This document shows, one piece after another, positions 45,388-54,870 of a DNA stretch of 64,000 bases (positions are counted from its first letter, which is position 1; every line of letters starts with the position of its first letter). Under the pieces are notes generated by a model. That model did not search any database. It was not told the origin of the DNA and saw nothing but the letters and a program-made list of their open reading frames with translations. Origin of the DNA: Io17-Chloro-G2 sp965226915 (GTDB taxonomy: Bacteria; Chloroflexota; Dehalococcoidia; Lucifugimonadales; UBA3495); contig CBDDEJ010000009.1 of NCBI GenBank assembly GCA_965226915.1, forward strand, positions 496,001 through 560,000. Reading direction: 5' to 3'. A program made the position numbers and the translations under genes.

Positions 45388-46956
45388 TCAGGCGGGATCT
45401 CGGGTCAAAACCACGTGTTTTTCCCACTGCTCCGACGGCTCGGGGAAATCCTCTCTGAAATGCGAGCCCCGGCTTTCCTGCCGGAGCAAGGCGCCCTCCA
45501 CCATCAGTCTCGCCAACAGCACCATGTTGGCCAGCTCATGAGAAGGCAAGTCCTCGGGCTCTGGCATTGTGCGCTGCCACAATTGGAGGATGCGCGCCGA
45601 CAGCAGTAGACGCTGGCCGTTGCGGTTGATGCCCACGTTGCGCCACATCAGGTCTTGAAGAGATTCTAGGCTCAGGGTTGGCGCGCTGGCGCAGACTAGC
45701 TGCCGCTGAGTCAGGGTGGCGGAGACGTGGGCTAGACTCTCCGATTCAGCGCCGGGATTGGCGTGTTCTGGGGCGTCTCCTAAGGTGCTGGCAACCACCC
45801 GCTGGGCGAAAACCAAGGTGTCCAGCAGAGAATTGCTGGCCAGGCGGTTAGCCCCGTGGACGGCGGCGCAAGCGACCTCGCCGCAGCCGTACAGGCCTTG
45901 CAGGCTGGTGCGGCCCCAAACATCGGTTTTGATGCCGCCCATCATGTAATGGGCGGCCGGAGCCACCGGCGCGGGCTCTTTAGTGATGTCTAGACCATGT
46001 TCCATGCAGAACCTATAGATTGTGGGAAACCTGGCTTGAACCGTATCCGCCGGCAGATGGGAAATGTCCAGCCAAACCGGTTCTCCACCAGCCTGTTCCA
46101 TCTCGGCCGCGATGGCCCGGGACACCACGTCCCTGGGCGCCAGGTCGGCCAGGGGATGGTAGCCGGCCATAAAGGCCCGGCCCTTGATGTCCCGCAAGAC
46201 CGCGCCTTCCCCTCGCATGGCCTCGGAAAGCAGGAACGATGGCGCGCCCTCCATGCTGAATGCGGTGGGGTGAAATTGGTAAAATTCCAGGTCCATCACA
46301 GCTGCGCCGGCATTGAACGCCAATGCGGCGCCGTCACCCGTGGCAACCTCGGGGTTGGTGGTGAAACGGTAAAGACGTCCAGCGCCGCCCGTCGCCACGA
46401 TGATGAACCTGCCGCTGAATTCCACCTTCCGGCCCGAGGCCGTGTCCAGGGCCTCCACCCCGCAAGCACGGCCATTTTGCACCAATATCTGTGTGGCCAA
46501 GCTGAATTCCAAGACCGTTATATCCGACTGAGCAACTCGCTGGGCCAGGGTGGTTTCGATGTGCTGGCCCGTGGCGTCGCCGCCGGCATGCAGGATTCGT
46601 GGCATGCTATGGGCGCCTTCCCGGCCCAAGGCGATCTGCCCGTGGATGGTGTCGAAGGGCACGCCCCATTGGATCAAGTTGGCCACCCTTTGCGGCCCTT
46701 CCTGGGTCAATACGGAAACCGCCTCGGGGTCGCAGAGACCGGCGCCGGCCGTCAGTGTGTCCTGCATGTGCAACGCGGCCGAATCTCCCGGACCAAGAGC
46801 CGCGGCAATGCCACCCTGGGCATACAGAGTGTTGCAGTCTTCGATTCTGCCCTTGGTGAGGATCAGGACCGAGCCATGCTCTTGCGCCAGCAAAGCTGAG
46901 TTTAATCCGGCGATGCCGCTGCCGATAATGATGTAGTCGTAATCGGTTTTATCCAC
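45388..46956 (-). CDS. nadB: L-aspartate oxidase
   Basis: The 522-residue flavoprotein has the dinucleotide motif IIIGSGIAGLNSALLAQEHG and FAD/active-site motifs (GGIAAALGPGDSAALHMQDTL, ATGGAGRLYRFTTNPEVATGDG, HPTAF, CGEVACAAVHGANRLASNSLLDTLVFAQ). It oxidises L-aspartate to iminoaspartate, the substrate of NadA, using oxygen or fumarate. It is intact and lies 287 bases after nadA. Confidence 0.97.
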   Translation of the reverse strand: MDKTDYDYIIIGSGIAGLNSALLAQEHGSVLILTKGRIEDCNTLYAQGGIAAALGPGDSAALHMQDTLTAGAGLCDPEAVSVLTQEGPQRVANLIQWGVPFDTIHGQIALGREGAHSMPRILHAGGDATGQHIETTLAQRVAQSDITVLEFSLATQILVQNGRACGVEALDTASGRKVEFSGRFIIVATGGAGRLYRFTTNPEVATGDGAALAFNAGAAVMDLEFYQFHPTAFSMEGAPSFLLSEAMRGEGAVLRDIKGRAFMAGYHPLADLAPRDVVSRAIAAEMEQAGGEPVWLDISHLPADTVQARFPTIYRFCMEHGLDITKEPAPVAPAAHYMMGGIKTDVWGRTSLQGLYGCGEVACAAVHGANRLASNSLLDTLVFAQRVVASTLGDAPEHANPGAESESLAHVSATLTQRQLVCASAPTLSLESLQDLMWRNVGINRNGQRLLLSARILQLWQRTMPEPEDLPSHELANMVLLARLMVEGALLRQESRGSHFREDFPEPSEQWEKHVVLTRDPA

Positions 46957-47175
46957 CGGCGTTTAGATCCTTGGCCTTTGGATTGACCTCGCTGCCGACG
47001 CCGCGGCAACCCAAAATCATGCTCATGTTTTCACGGCGTGTGGGCAAATCCATACCAACGCCAAAGTTCGACACATTGTACTCTAGACCTATACCCAAGG
47101 CGAGACCGGCCGAAGCATCATAGCCGGTGACGGCGGGCAGGATGGGCCGCGGGTGATTTCCGTCCCAAACGGGTC

Positions 47176-47212
47176 AAAAATAAGCCCCGCCTATTTAGTG
47201 TTAGGCGGGGCT
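47176..47212 (-). terminator. Hairpin after nadA
   Basis: The 11-bp stem AGCCCCGCCTA/TAGGCGGGGCT has a T-rich stretch after it on the minus strand (TTATTTTTG). Confidence 0.8.
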
Positions 47213-47242
47213 CTTAGCGGGCTTGAATCTCTGGGCTTTCGT

Positions 47243-48442
47243 TTAGCGCAGGGCAAGCATTTGGTTCAGGGCGATTTGGGAATCCTGTCTGATTTGGTCC
47301 GGCACCGTGATCTGGTTGATCACATGCCCTTCGATCAGCCCGTCTAGCACCCATAGCAGGTATGCTGGATGGATTCGGTACATAGTGGAGCATGGGCAAA
47401 TCACCGGGTCCAGGCAGAACACGGTTTTGTCTGGATTGTTAATAGCCAATCGGTTGACCAGGCTAATCTCAGTTCCTACGGCCCACGTGCTGCCCGCCGG
47501 TGCTTCGTTGATGGCCTTGCGAATCACCTCGGTCGAGCCGTTCATGTCCGCCGCCGCCACGGTTTCCATGGTGCATTCCGGATGAACCAAAACCGTGACG
47601 TCTGGATACCGATCCCTGGCCGCCTGGATCTGGTTGACGTTGAACCTGGTGTGCACCGCGCAATGCCCCTGCCAAAGGACCATCTTCGCGTCGCGAAGCT
47701 GCTGAGGCGTATTGCCGCCCAGGGGCTTGAACGGGTTCCAAACCACCATCTCGCTGGGTGAGATACCCAGCTTGATACCGGTGTTGCGACCCAGATGTTG
47801 GTCCGGCAGGAACAGGATGCGCTGTGATTTTTGGAATCCCCATTCCACGACGGAGGCCGCATTTGAGGAGGTGCAAACCGCTCCGCCGTTGCGGCCGCAC
47901 AGGGCCTTGATACCAGCGATGGAGTTCATGTAGGTGATCGGTACTATGCCGCCGTGGTCTCCCAAAACTTCCTGGAGGTCGTCCCAAGCGTCGTCGACAT
48001 CTTCCATGGGGGCCATGTCGGCCATGGAGCAACCGGCAGTAATATTGGGCAGGATCACCTTCTGGTGTGGAGCGCAGAGTATGCACGCCGTTTCGGCCAT
48101 GAAGTGGACGCCGCAGAATATGATGTAGTCGGCTGCGTTTTGGGTGGCCGCTTCCTGGGACAAGAGGAAGGAGTCCCCTTGGAAGTCGGCGTATTTGATG
48201 ACTTCTTCTCTTTGGTAGTGGTGGCCCAGAACGGTGACGGAAGTGCCCAGCCGTTGCCGGGCCACGTGAATCCGCCGGTCGAGTTCTTCAACGTCGAGGT
48301 GGAGGTAATCCGAAGGGATGCTCTGCCACCGAACGTTGACGGCCATCTCTTCAGCCAGCGGTTTGGAGGGAAGCTCATCCTCCGTTTTGCAAAAAGCGGA
48401 GTGTTCGATCTCTGTGATGGGGATGGTGGCTGGACGAACCAT
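47243..48442 (-). CDS. nadA: Quinolinate synthase
   Basis: The 399-residue protein contains NadA motifs, e.g. VTVLGHHYQREEV, GVHFMAETACILCAP, GCSMADM, PITYMNSIAGIKALCG, CTSSNA, and VCPCSTMYR-like Cys (CLDPVICPCSTM), whose three conserved Cys hold the [4Fe-4S] cluster. It condenses iminoaspartate with dihydroxyacetone phosphate. A hairpin after it suggests that nadB transcription may be partly separate. Confidence 0.97.
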   Translation of the reverse strand: MVRPATIPITEIEHSAFCKTEDELPSKPLAEEMAVNVRWQSIPSDYLHLDVEELDRRIHVARQRLGTSVTVLGHHYQREEVIKYADFQGDSFLLSQEAATQNAADYIIFCGVHFMAETACILCAPHQKVILPNITAGCSMADMAPMEDVDDAWDDLQEVLGDHGGIVPITYMNSIAGIKALCGRNGGAVCTSSNAASVVEWGFQKSQRILFLPDQHLGRNTGIKLGISPSEMVVWNPFKPLGGNTPQQLRDAKMVLWQGHCAVHTRFNVNQIQAARDRYPDVTVLVHPECTMETVAAADMNGSTEVIRKAINEAPAGSTWAVGTEISLVNRLAINNPDKTVFCLDPVICPCSTMYRIHPAYLLWVLDGLIEGHVINQITVPDQIRQDSQIALNQMLALR

Positions 48443-48566
48443 GGCGGCGAATTACCCCCTTCGTGGATCTTAGAGCCGGCGCCGTGGCTACCGTTAGTCT
48501 TGGATTCCGGCTCCAAAGTATTCAGCCTTTCAGCTTATTATACTCGTTATTATACTCGCTAATGAA

Positions 48567-49931
48567 CTAACGGTGTTCCCGCGGTATCCCCTGAAGAGAC
48601 CAAGGGCTGGCGTGGGCGATTTCCACATCTACAAGTTGGCCCAGCCGGTCATCATCGTCTTCAAAAAACACCAGTTTGTTTGTGCGAGTCCTCCCCTGCC
48701 ACTTCCCTTTATTGCGGCCTTCCACCAAGACCTCCACGCGCTGACCTACCAGCGCCGCGTTCGTTTCCTTAAGCACCCGCTCCTGAAGGGCGTCCATCCG
48801 CTCCCGGCGTATTACCTTGTCACCATGAGGGACATCGTCCTCCATGGTCCGGTCAGCAATCGTGCCCGGCCGGGTGGAATAGACGGCGCAGTGCACTTTA
48901 TCGAAATGCAAATCCGAAACCAAATCAAAAGAGTTTTGATATTCGGCGCCGGTTTCGCCAGGGAAACCAACAATGATATCCGTGCTCAAAGACGCCTCAG
49001 GGATGGTTTTCCGGATTCTCTCCACCAATTCCCGGTATTCCGCCTGGGTGTAAGGGCGTCTCATACGGACAAGGACCTGGTCGTCTCCAGACTGAACCGG
49101 TAGGTTGATATGTTCACACACTTTCGGCAGATCGGCCACAGCTTGGATAATGCGCTGACTCATGAATGAAGGATGAGACGTCAAAAAACGGATCCGATCC
49201 AAGCCGGCTATGCCGTCTAACTGGGTCAAAAGATCGGCCAAGTCCGGTTGGTCCGGCAGATCCAGCCCGTAGGCATCCACCGTCTGACCCAACAACGTCA
49301 CCTCTTTAACTCCCCGGGCGGCCAAAAGCTCCACCTCATGAACCACTTCATCCACGGGGCGGCTGACCTGCCTTCCCCTTCGATACGGGATTATGCAGAA
49401 AGAGCACATTAGGTCGCAGCCGTGGATTATAGGCACGTAGCATGTGACTCCAGGGTTACTGGCCGTGAGGTTCCCAACACATCCTTCCCAGTCCAAACCC
49501 AGTCGGCCACCCAGCAAGTCCAGCAAGGGCGCGTATTCTTGGGGCTTCATGAAAACGTCGACATGAGGGAACCTGCGCCTCAAATCATCGGTTTTCGCCC
49601 CCACCATGCAGCCCATGAGAGCCACCACCTGCTGTGGGTTTTGCTTTTTCAAAGGTGCCAGAGCAGTGAGGTTTCCCACCACCTTATCTTCGGCCTGTTG
49701 GCGCACTACGCAGGAATTGAAAACCAAAACATCGGCGTCGGCTGGAGATTCAACAGAATGAAGGCCCAACTGGACCAACGCCGACTCCAAGCGCTGGGAG
49801 TCGGCCGCATTCATCTGGCACCCAATGGTCCATAGGTGGAAACTGGCCGGACCGCCAGATCCGGCGCCGGATGGATAACCTGGGTTTAAAGCTTCCGTTA
49901 ACGTCATATAATCTTGCCGCGGAAGGGACAA
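48567..49931 (-). CDS. miaB: tRNA-2-methylthio-N6-dimethylallyladenosine synthase
   Basis: The 454-residue protein has the UPF0004 domain (FHLWTIGCQMNAADS, VLVFNSCVVRQQAE, GCMVG), the radical SAM motif CDLMCSFCIIPYRRG (CxxxCxxC) and a C-terminal TRAM domain. It thiolates tRNA position 37. It uses AdoMet and iron-sulfur clusters. It lies 125 bases upstream of nadA on the same strand. Confidence 0.95.
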   Translation of the reverse strand: MSLPRQDYMTLTEALNPGYPSGAGSGGPASFHLWTIGCQMNAADSQRLESALVQLGLHSVESPADADVLVFNSCVVRQQAEDKVVGNLTALAPLKKQNPQQVVALMGCMVGAKTDDLRRRFPHVDVFMKPQEYAPLLDLLGGRLGLDWEGCVGNLTASNPGVTCYVPIIHGCDLMCSFCIIPYRRGRQVSRPVDEVVHEVELLAARGVKEVTLLGQTVDAYGLDLPDQPDLADLLTQLDGIAGLDRIRFLTSHPSFMSQRIIQAVADLPKVCEHINLPVQSGDDQVLVRMRRPYTQAEYRELVERIRKTIPEASLSTDIIVGFPGETGAEYQNSFDLVSDLHFDKVHCAVYSTRPGTIADRTMEDDVPHGDKVIRRERMDALQERVLKETNAALVGQRVEVLVEGRNKGKWQGRTRTNKLVFFEDDDDRLGQLVDVEIAHASPWSLQGIPREHR

Positions 49932-49951
49932 TCAAATCGGGGTTGGTGATG

Positions 49952-50043
49952 TGGCGGAGGGAATGGGATTTGAACCCATGAACCCGCTTTCGCGGGTTAA
50001 GCGCTTAGCAGGCGCCCGCACTCGACCACTATGCGATCCCTCC
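49952..50043 (-). tRNA. tRNA-Ser(GCT)
   Basis: Acceptor GGAGGGA/TCCCTCC, anticodon loop CTGCTAA (GCT), a long variable arm (AACCCGC...GCGGGTT) as class II tRNAs have, and encoded CCA. Confidence 0.95.
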
Positions 50044-50334
50044 CCATGACGTACCATGTTATCAAAAGGCCCTGAGGCCAGCAACAAGCGAGCCCCGCCC
50101 GGTTGCTGCAGCGGGAGACGTCAATTCCGGCTTAAAAGGCCTGATCAGGCAGTAAGGTGGGATTCGAAAGTTGTAATTGGCCATAATCTCCAAATTTATG
50201 TCAGAAGACCATACTTCGTATTTATTAAATAATAAAAATTCATCAAAATTTGGAAGTGGTCAGCAAGCAAACGCCATACATCTTAAAAAGCGATAATGTG
50301 AACCGAAACGCCATTCGTCTGTGATGTTACGGTA

Positions 50335-50363
50335 TTGACACTCTTCAACCGCTAGCCTATCAT
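50335..50363 (+). promoter_or_regulatory. Sigma-70 promoter of the Lrp-type gene
   Basis: TTGACA (50335-50340), a 17-base spacer, TATCAT (50358-50363); the start codon is 44 bases further on. Confidence 0.75.
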
Positions 50364-50406
50364 TCCAGCTGCGAAATTTTATGTCAATTTAACTGGAGTC
50401 ACGCAA

Positions 50407-50847
50407 ATGGACGAACTGGACCGGAAAATAATCAGCCTGTTGCAGATGGACGGGCGGGCTTCCAACGCCAAGATCGCTCGGGAGGTTGGGGTCAGCGAAG
50501 GCACCGTTCGCCGCCGCCTCCGCCGCCTGATCCTCGACGACGTGGTGAAGGTGATCGCCGTACCAAACCTTGAAAAATTAGGATACGCCACCACCGCATT
50601 GATCGGCCTGCAAACCGGTCCCGGCAAATCCGATGAGGTAGCCGAAGCCATCGCCAAACTGGAAGAGGCCCATTACGTCGCGATCACCACGGGTGCTTAC
50701 GACGTTTTTATTTGGGCGGGTTTGGAGTCAGCCGAGAGCCTGGGAACATTCCTGCGCACCAAGATCGGAGTCATTGAAGGTGTCCAGCGTACGGAAACAT
50801 TCGTAAACTTGTCGATCAAAAAACGCACCTATGGCCTAGTCCTCTGA
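50407..50847 (+). CDS. Lrp/AsnC family regulator
   Basis: The 146-residue protein has an N-terminal HTH (MDELDRKIISLLQMDGRASNAKIAREVGVSEGTVRRRLRRL) and the RAM ligand-binding domain (about 65-140). The ribosome site is CTGGAG. Lrp proteins sense amino acids or similar molecules. The targets are not evident; the gene has its own promoter and lies 180 bases before ferredoxin. Confidence 0.95.
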   Translation: MDELDRKIISLLQMDGRASNAKIAREVGVSEGTVRRRLRRLILDDVVKVIAVPNLEKLGYATTALIGLQTGPGKSDEVAEAIAKLEEAHYVAITTGAYDVFIWAGLESAESLGTFLRTKIGVIEGVQRTETFVNLSIKKRTYGLVL

Positions 50848-50896
50848 TCTAAACCGTATCGGATTCCATGAGGCTTTGATCATGCTTGGGCGATTA

Positions 50897-50924
50897 TTGC
50901 AAAGCCCAAACGCTATGCTATAAT
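50897..50924 (+). promoter_or_regulatory. Promoter of the ferredoxin gene
   Basis: TTGCAA (50897), 16 bases, TATAAT (50919). A near-direct repeat AAGGTTCGTGC occurs twice at about 50964-50988. Confidence 0.65.
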
Positions 50925-51026
50925 TCGGCTGTTTCTAGCCCGAGCTTGATTCTTAACCAAGCAAGGTTCGTGCGTAAGGTTCGTGCCTGATCAAAGCCAC
51001 TAATGCTTTAAGAGGAGCAGCAAAGG

Positions 51027-51296
51027 ATGACCTACATAATAACCGAGCCTTGTGTCGGCGTTAAAGATTCTGCATGCGTCGACGTGTGCCCGGTAGACTG
51101 CATCTACACCCGCGACGAAGACGACATGTTCTATATCAGCCCCGATGAGTGCATCGACTGCGCCGCCTGCGAGCCCGTTTGCCCCGTGACCGCGATCTTT
51201 GCAGAGGACGCAACGCCGGTCCAGTGGGCGCCTTACATCGCCATGAATTACGACTATTTCAAAGACCTGGACCCGTCGGAACTTAAACGAAAATAG
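51027..51296 (+). CDS. Ferredoxin with two [4Fe-4S]-type Cys clusters
   Basis: The 89-residue protein has Cys motifs ACVDVCPVDCIY and CIDCAACEPVCPVTAI, as in 7Fe/8Fe ferredoxins. The first cluster lacks one Cys in the CxxCxxC pattern (CVGVKDSACVDVCP), typical of [3Fe-4S]/[4Fe-4S] ferredoxins. The gene stands before aconitase. An AGGAGC site precedes ATG. Confidence 0.9.
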   Translation: MTYIITEPCVGVKDSACVDVCPVDCIYTRDEDDMFYISPDECIDCAACEPVCPVTAIFAEDATPVQWAPYIAMNYDYFKDLDPSELKRK

Positions 51297-51350
51297 CCGA
51301 CGGCAACGGCCCGGCGCACCAACCGCCTATCAGACCATTGGCCGGCATAG

Positions 51351-51386
51351 ATAGAACCTTTAAAGGAAGACCTTTAAAGGTTCTAT
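51351..51386 (+). repeat. Perfect 16-bp hairpin upstream of aconitase
   Basis: ATAGAACCTTTAAAGG pairs fully with CCTTTAAAGGTTCTAT across the loop AAGA. Each half also contains the palindrome CCTTTAAAGG. It lies 46 bases before ATG 51432 and could control acn mRNA or be an operator pair. Confidence 0.8.
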
Positions 51387-51431
51387 ATCGTCAAAGACAC
51401 TCACATTAGGACAGCCAAGAGAGGTAAAGCG

Positions 51432-53714
51432 ATGAACCAGATTGACTCCACTCCTGAATTCGTCACCAGCTCTTATCAGAAGATGGAGCGCAATTTGGAA
51501 ATTGTCCGGTCCCGCTTGAACCGTCCGTTGACACTATCGGAAAAGGTGTTGCTGGGGCACTTAGACGATCCCGCCGGGGCCGAATTGGATCCCGGCGAAA
51601 GCTACATCATGTTGAGACCGGACCGGGTGGCCCACCAAGACGTAACCGGGCAGATGGCCATTCTGCAGTTTGCACAATCGGGGCGCGACCGCGTGGCGGT
51701 TCCCACCACGGTCCACTGCGATCATCTGATCCAAGCCCGAGTGGGAGCTTCTTCAGACCTGCGCGACGCCCTGAACGAAAACGACGAGGTCTATAAATTC
51801 CTAGAATCCTCTTGCCGTAAATATGGAATGGGGTTCTGGAAGCCTGGTAGCGGAATCATCCACCAAGTAGTGTTGGAGAACTACGCATTTCCCGGCGGAA
51901 TGATCATCGGCACTGATTCCCATACCCCAAACGCCGGCGGCCTGGGCATGTTGGCCATAGGGGTGGGCGGCGCCGACGCGGCCGACGTCATGGCAGGTCT
52001 GCCCTGGGAAGTGAAATACCCAACCCTCATCGGCGTTCACTTGACCGGCGAATTACAAGGGTGGACGGCGCCCAAGGACATAATTATCTACCTGGCCGGT
52101 GTCCTGACCGTGTCCGGCGGCACCAACACTATCATCGAGTATTTCGGTCCTGGGACCCAGTCGATTTCCTGCACCGGCAAGGCCACCACCACAAATATGG
52201 GAGCAGAGTTAGGAGCAACCGGAGACATCTACCCTTACGACGAACGAATGGCCACCTATCTCCGAGCCACCCGCCGGACTGAATTAGCGGAGGCGGCCGA
52301 TAAATACCGGCATCTACTTATGTCCGACCCGGAAGTCGAACAAGACCCGGCCCAGTATTACGACCAAATTGTGGAGATCGACCTGAGCAAGCTGGAGCCC
52401 CATATCACGGGTCCCCACTCGCCCGACCGGGCTCGTCCCATCTCCGCCATGTCCAGGGATGCCAAGGAGAACAACTTCCCCGACAAAGTATCAGTGGCCT
52501 TGGTGGGCAGCTGCACCAACTCCTCTTACGAAGATATGAGCCGAGTGGCCGACATAGCCCGGCAGGCCGCGGCCCACGGGTTGAAGGCGGCCAGCGGCTT
52601 GATGGTGACGCCCGGATCCGAGCAGGTTCGGGCCACGGTGACAAGGGATGGCCAGGTGGAGGCTTTGGAGGCGATCGGCGCCACGGTGTTGGCCAACGCC
52701 TGCGGCCCCTGCATCGGCCAATGGAACCGCCCGGAGATAACCAAGGGCGAGGCCAACTCTATCGTGACCTCCTACAACCGTAACTTCCCTGCCAGAAACG
52801 ACGCAAACCCAGACACTTTGAACTTCATCGCCAGCCCGGAAATCGCGGTGGCGATGGGCCTGGGGGGAAGTTTAAGCTTCAACCCGTTAACCGACACATT
52901 GGTGGGATCCGATGGCAAAGAGTTCAAACTGGATCCCCCCGGACCTGCCCCCGAGGTTCCAGCCAACGGGTTTGACCCCGGCGAATCAGGCTACGTGGAC
53001 CCTCCCGAATCCGGGGAAGGAGTCGTGGTGAATGTGGACCCTCAGAGCAACCGGCTGCAAATCCTAGAGCCGTGGCCGGTATGGGACGGCCACGACTTCA
53101 CCGACATACCAGTCCTGGTCAAGGCAGCCGGAAAATGCACGACGGATCATATATCTCCCGCCGGGCCCTGGCTGCGCTTCCGCGGACATCTGAACAACCT
53201 AAGCGACAATATGTTCCTTGGCGCGGTGAACACTTTCACCGACGAGCCGGGTACGGGTAAGAACCAGCTATCGGGAGAAGAGGTGCAGTCCATACCGGAG
53301 ATCGCCCGGGCATACAAGGCCCAGGATATCAGGTGGGTGGCCATCGGCGACAGCAATTACGGCGAAGGAAGCAGCCGTGAGCACGCGGCGATGTCGCCGC
53401 GAATGCTGGGCGCCGCAGCCATCATCGCCCGCAGCTTCGCCCGGCTGGCCGAAGGCAACCTTAAGAAGCAGGGTGTCCTGCCGCTGACTTTTGAAGACCC
53501 GGCAGACTATGAACGAATCCTAGTCGACGATCGAATGAGCCTGGTTGGCCTTAGTGAACTGGCGCCCGGCCGCCCAGTGCAGTGCATCCTCAAACATGCC
53601 GAGGGCGACGAGGAGACGATCAACCTTCGTCACACGATGAATGAAGGTCAGATCTCCTGGTTCAAGGCGGGCTCAGCGATGAACTACATGAAGCAGCAGG
53701 AACAAGCAGGTTAG
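51432..53714 (+). CDS. Aconitate hydratase
   Basis: The 760-residue length fits the mitochondrial-type aconitase. Visible motifs are GVGGADAADVMAGLPWEV, GSCTNSSYEDM and ANACGPCIGQW (cluster Cys), then the C-terminal swivel domain with GDSNYGEGSSREHAAMSPR. It interconverts citrate and isocitrate in the TCA cycle through a [4Fe-4S] cluster. The gene follows ferredoxin, and a long hairpin lies upstream. AGAGAGG precedes ATG. Confidence 0.95.
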   Translation: MNQIDSTPEFVTSSYQKMERNLEIVRSRLNRPLTLSEKVLLGHLDDPAGAELDPGESYIMLRPDRVAHQDVTGQMAILQFAQSGRDRVAVPTTVHCDHLIQARVGASSDLRDALNENDEVYKFLESSCRKYGMGFWKPGSGIIHQVVLENYAFPGGMIIGTDSHTPNAGGLGMLAIGVGGADAADVMAGLPWEVKYPTLIGVHLTGELQGWTAPKDIIIYLAGVLTVSGGTNTIIEYFGPGTQSISCTGKATTTNMGAELGATGDIYPYDERMATYLRATRRTELAEAADKYRHLLMSDPEVEQDPAQYYDQIVEIDLSKLEPHITGPHSPDRARPISAMSRDAKENNFPDKVSVALVGSCTNSSYEDMSRVADIARQAAAHGLKAASGLMVTPGSEQVRATVTRDGQVEALEAIGATVLANACGPCIGQWNRPEITKGEANSIVTSYNRNFPARNDANPDTLNFIASPEIAVAMGLGGSLSFNPLTDTLVGSDGKEFKLDPPGPAPEVPANGFDPGESGYVDPPESGEGVVVNVDPQSNRLQILEPWPVWDGHDFTDIPVLVKAAGKCTTDHISPAGPWLRFRGHLNNLSDNMFLGAVNTFTDEPGTGKNQLSGEEVQSIPEIARAYKAQDIRWVAIGDSNYGEGSSREHAAMSPRMLGAAAIIARSFARLAEGNLKKQGVLPLTFEDPADYERILVDDRMSLVGLSELAPGRPVQCILKHAEGDEETINLRHTMNEGQISWFKAGSAMNYMKQQEQAG

Positions 53715-53757
53715 CAGGCGACGCGGCCAAGCATTGGCCAAAATTCCATAAAAAGCA

Positions 53758-53788
53758 AAAGGGGCGGGTTATTCACCCGCCCCTTTTT
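53758..53788 (+). terminator. Terminator after aconitase
   Basis: Stem GGGGCGGGT/ACCCGCCCC, loop TATTC, then TTTTT. Confidence 0.9.
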
Positions 53789-53840
53789 GTACCCAGATGT
53801 TTTCCCCACGCAAAGCGCACCGATTTACGATACTCTCCTC

Positions 53841-53878
53841 AATAACCAAGGGCGCACGACCGTGCGCCCTTGGTTATT
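53841..53878. terminator. Long perfect hairpin before the HemQ-like gene
   Basis: AATAACCAAGGGCGCACG pairs with CGTGCGCCCTTGGTTATT around a minimal loop. It can end transcription from the HemQ-like gene. Confidence 0.7.
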
Positions 53879-53894
53879 GCCGTTTCTGCTCGTT

Positions 53895-54590
53895 TTACCC
53901 CAAATCATCCAGGCATGCTGCCGCCGATTTTGAAACGCAGGTAAAGATCGGCGTGTCCAGCAGCGTGTAGGGGCGCGCCTTGGATTCTCTCAGGTCAGCC
54001 ACAAGATCCACGAATGACGCCGGATCGTCGGTCTCAAATCCCAGCACGAACTCCTGGTCGTCCAGACCAAACGAGTAGGCAGTGCTTATTTTTACATCAG
54101 GATATTTGTGGCCGATGACGAAATGCTCGCTCATTAACGCCTGCCGTTCTTCCTGGGGCAGCTGGTACCAATCGTGGGTTTTGACGAAGGGATAGATGAA
54201 CAGATACTTACGCCCGATGATCCGCATGGTCGTCCCGGCCCCTTCCTGACCTTCATGCTGGTGGTTGTCCACATAGGGTGAACGGCGGGTCATGGCCAGG
54301 TACGAATGAGGCATGGCCAGGTATTTACCTAATTCCGTCCGGTTCAATTGGCCCATCAACTCGTCTATCGGCTCCAATTGAGGACTGATCTTCCACAACA
54401 TGAAGTCAACGTCGCCCCTGGTGCCCACCAGGCTGTAGCTGGCCATGGCGATGCGGTCGGAAAATTCCGCCAACACCTCGGCGAACTCCGTCTTGCTCTG
54501 GGTTCGTTGGGCTTCCGGCAGACGGCGCCACTCGGGCGAGACTTTGTAGAACGAATACTTGACGAAATCACGGCGTCCCTGCTGGGTCAT
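53895..54590 (-). CDS. Chlorite-dismutase family heme protein, HemQ-like
   Basis: The 231-residue protein has KYLFIYPFVKTHDWYQLP, a conserved block of HemQ/Cld proteins, and SEHFVIGHKYPDVK, where HemQ has the proximal His region. Gram-positive-type HemQ converts coproheme to protoheme. True chlorite dismutase needs other residues, so HemQ is the better call. It is complete. Confidence 0.85.
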   Translation of the reverse strand: MTQQGRRDFVKYSFYKVSPEWRRLPEAQRTQSKTEFAEVLAEFSDRIAMASYSLVGTRGDVDFMLWKISPQLEPIDELMGQLNRTELGKYLAMPHSYLAMTRRSPYVDNHQHEGQEGAGTTMRIIGRKYLFIYPFVKTHDWYQLPQEERQALMSEHFVIGHKYPDVKISTAYSFGLDDQEFVLGFETDDPASFVDLVADLRESKARPYTLLDTPIFTCVSKSAAACLDDLG

Positions 54591-54787
54591 AGGTCCATCC
54601 TTTCTTTGATCATTTGCTTGGGGTCAGGGAAGACAACCATTCCGCCGCAACCACTATTTCATGATAGCAATCTCCGGGAATCAATAGCAATGTGGCGTTC
54701 ATGCTGGTCACCGATTCAAACATGGCGCCAAACACAGGAGCAACTTAAGGCCTCTACCATTTGCTGGTAGGTTTATCATATTTGAAA

Positions 54788-54822
54788 ATTTATTGATATA
54801 AATCAGTCTATTTATTGATGTA
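54788..54822 (+). promoter_or_regulatory. Tandem ATTTATTGAT repeat upstream of the DUF2089 operon
   Basis: ATTTATTGATATA (54788) and ATTTATTGATGTA (54810) are spaced 22 bases apart, two helical turns, in an AT-rich stretch. They are candidate operators; the DUF2089 product has an HTH and may bind them. Confidence 0.5.
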
Positions 54823-54870
54823 TTCAATTATTATGGTATATTTATTTAAGTATTTTATACTGAGGCAGTT

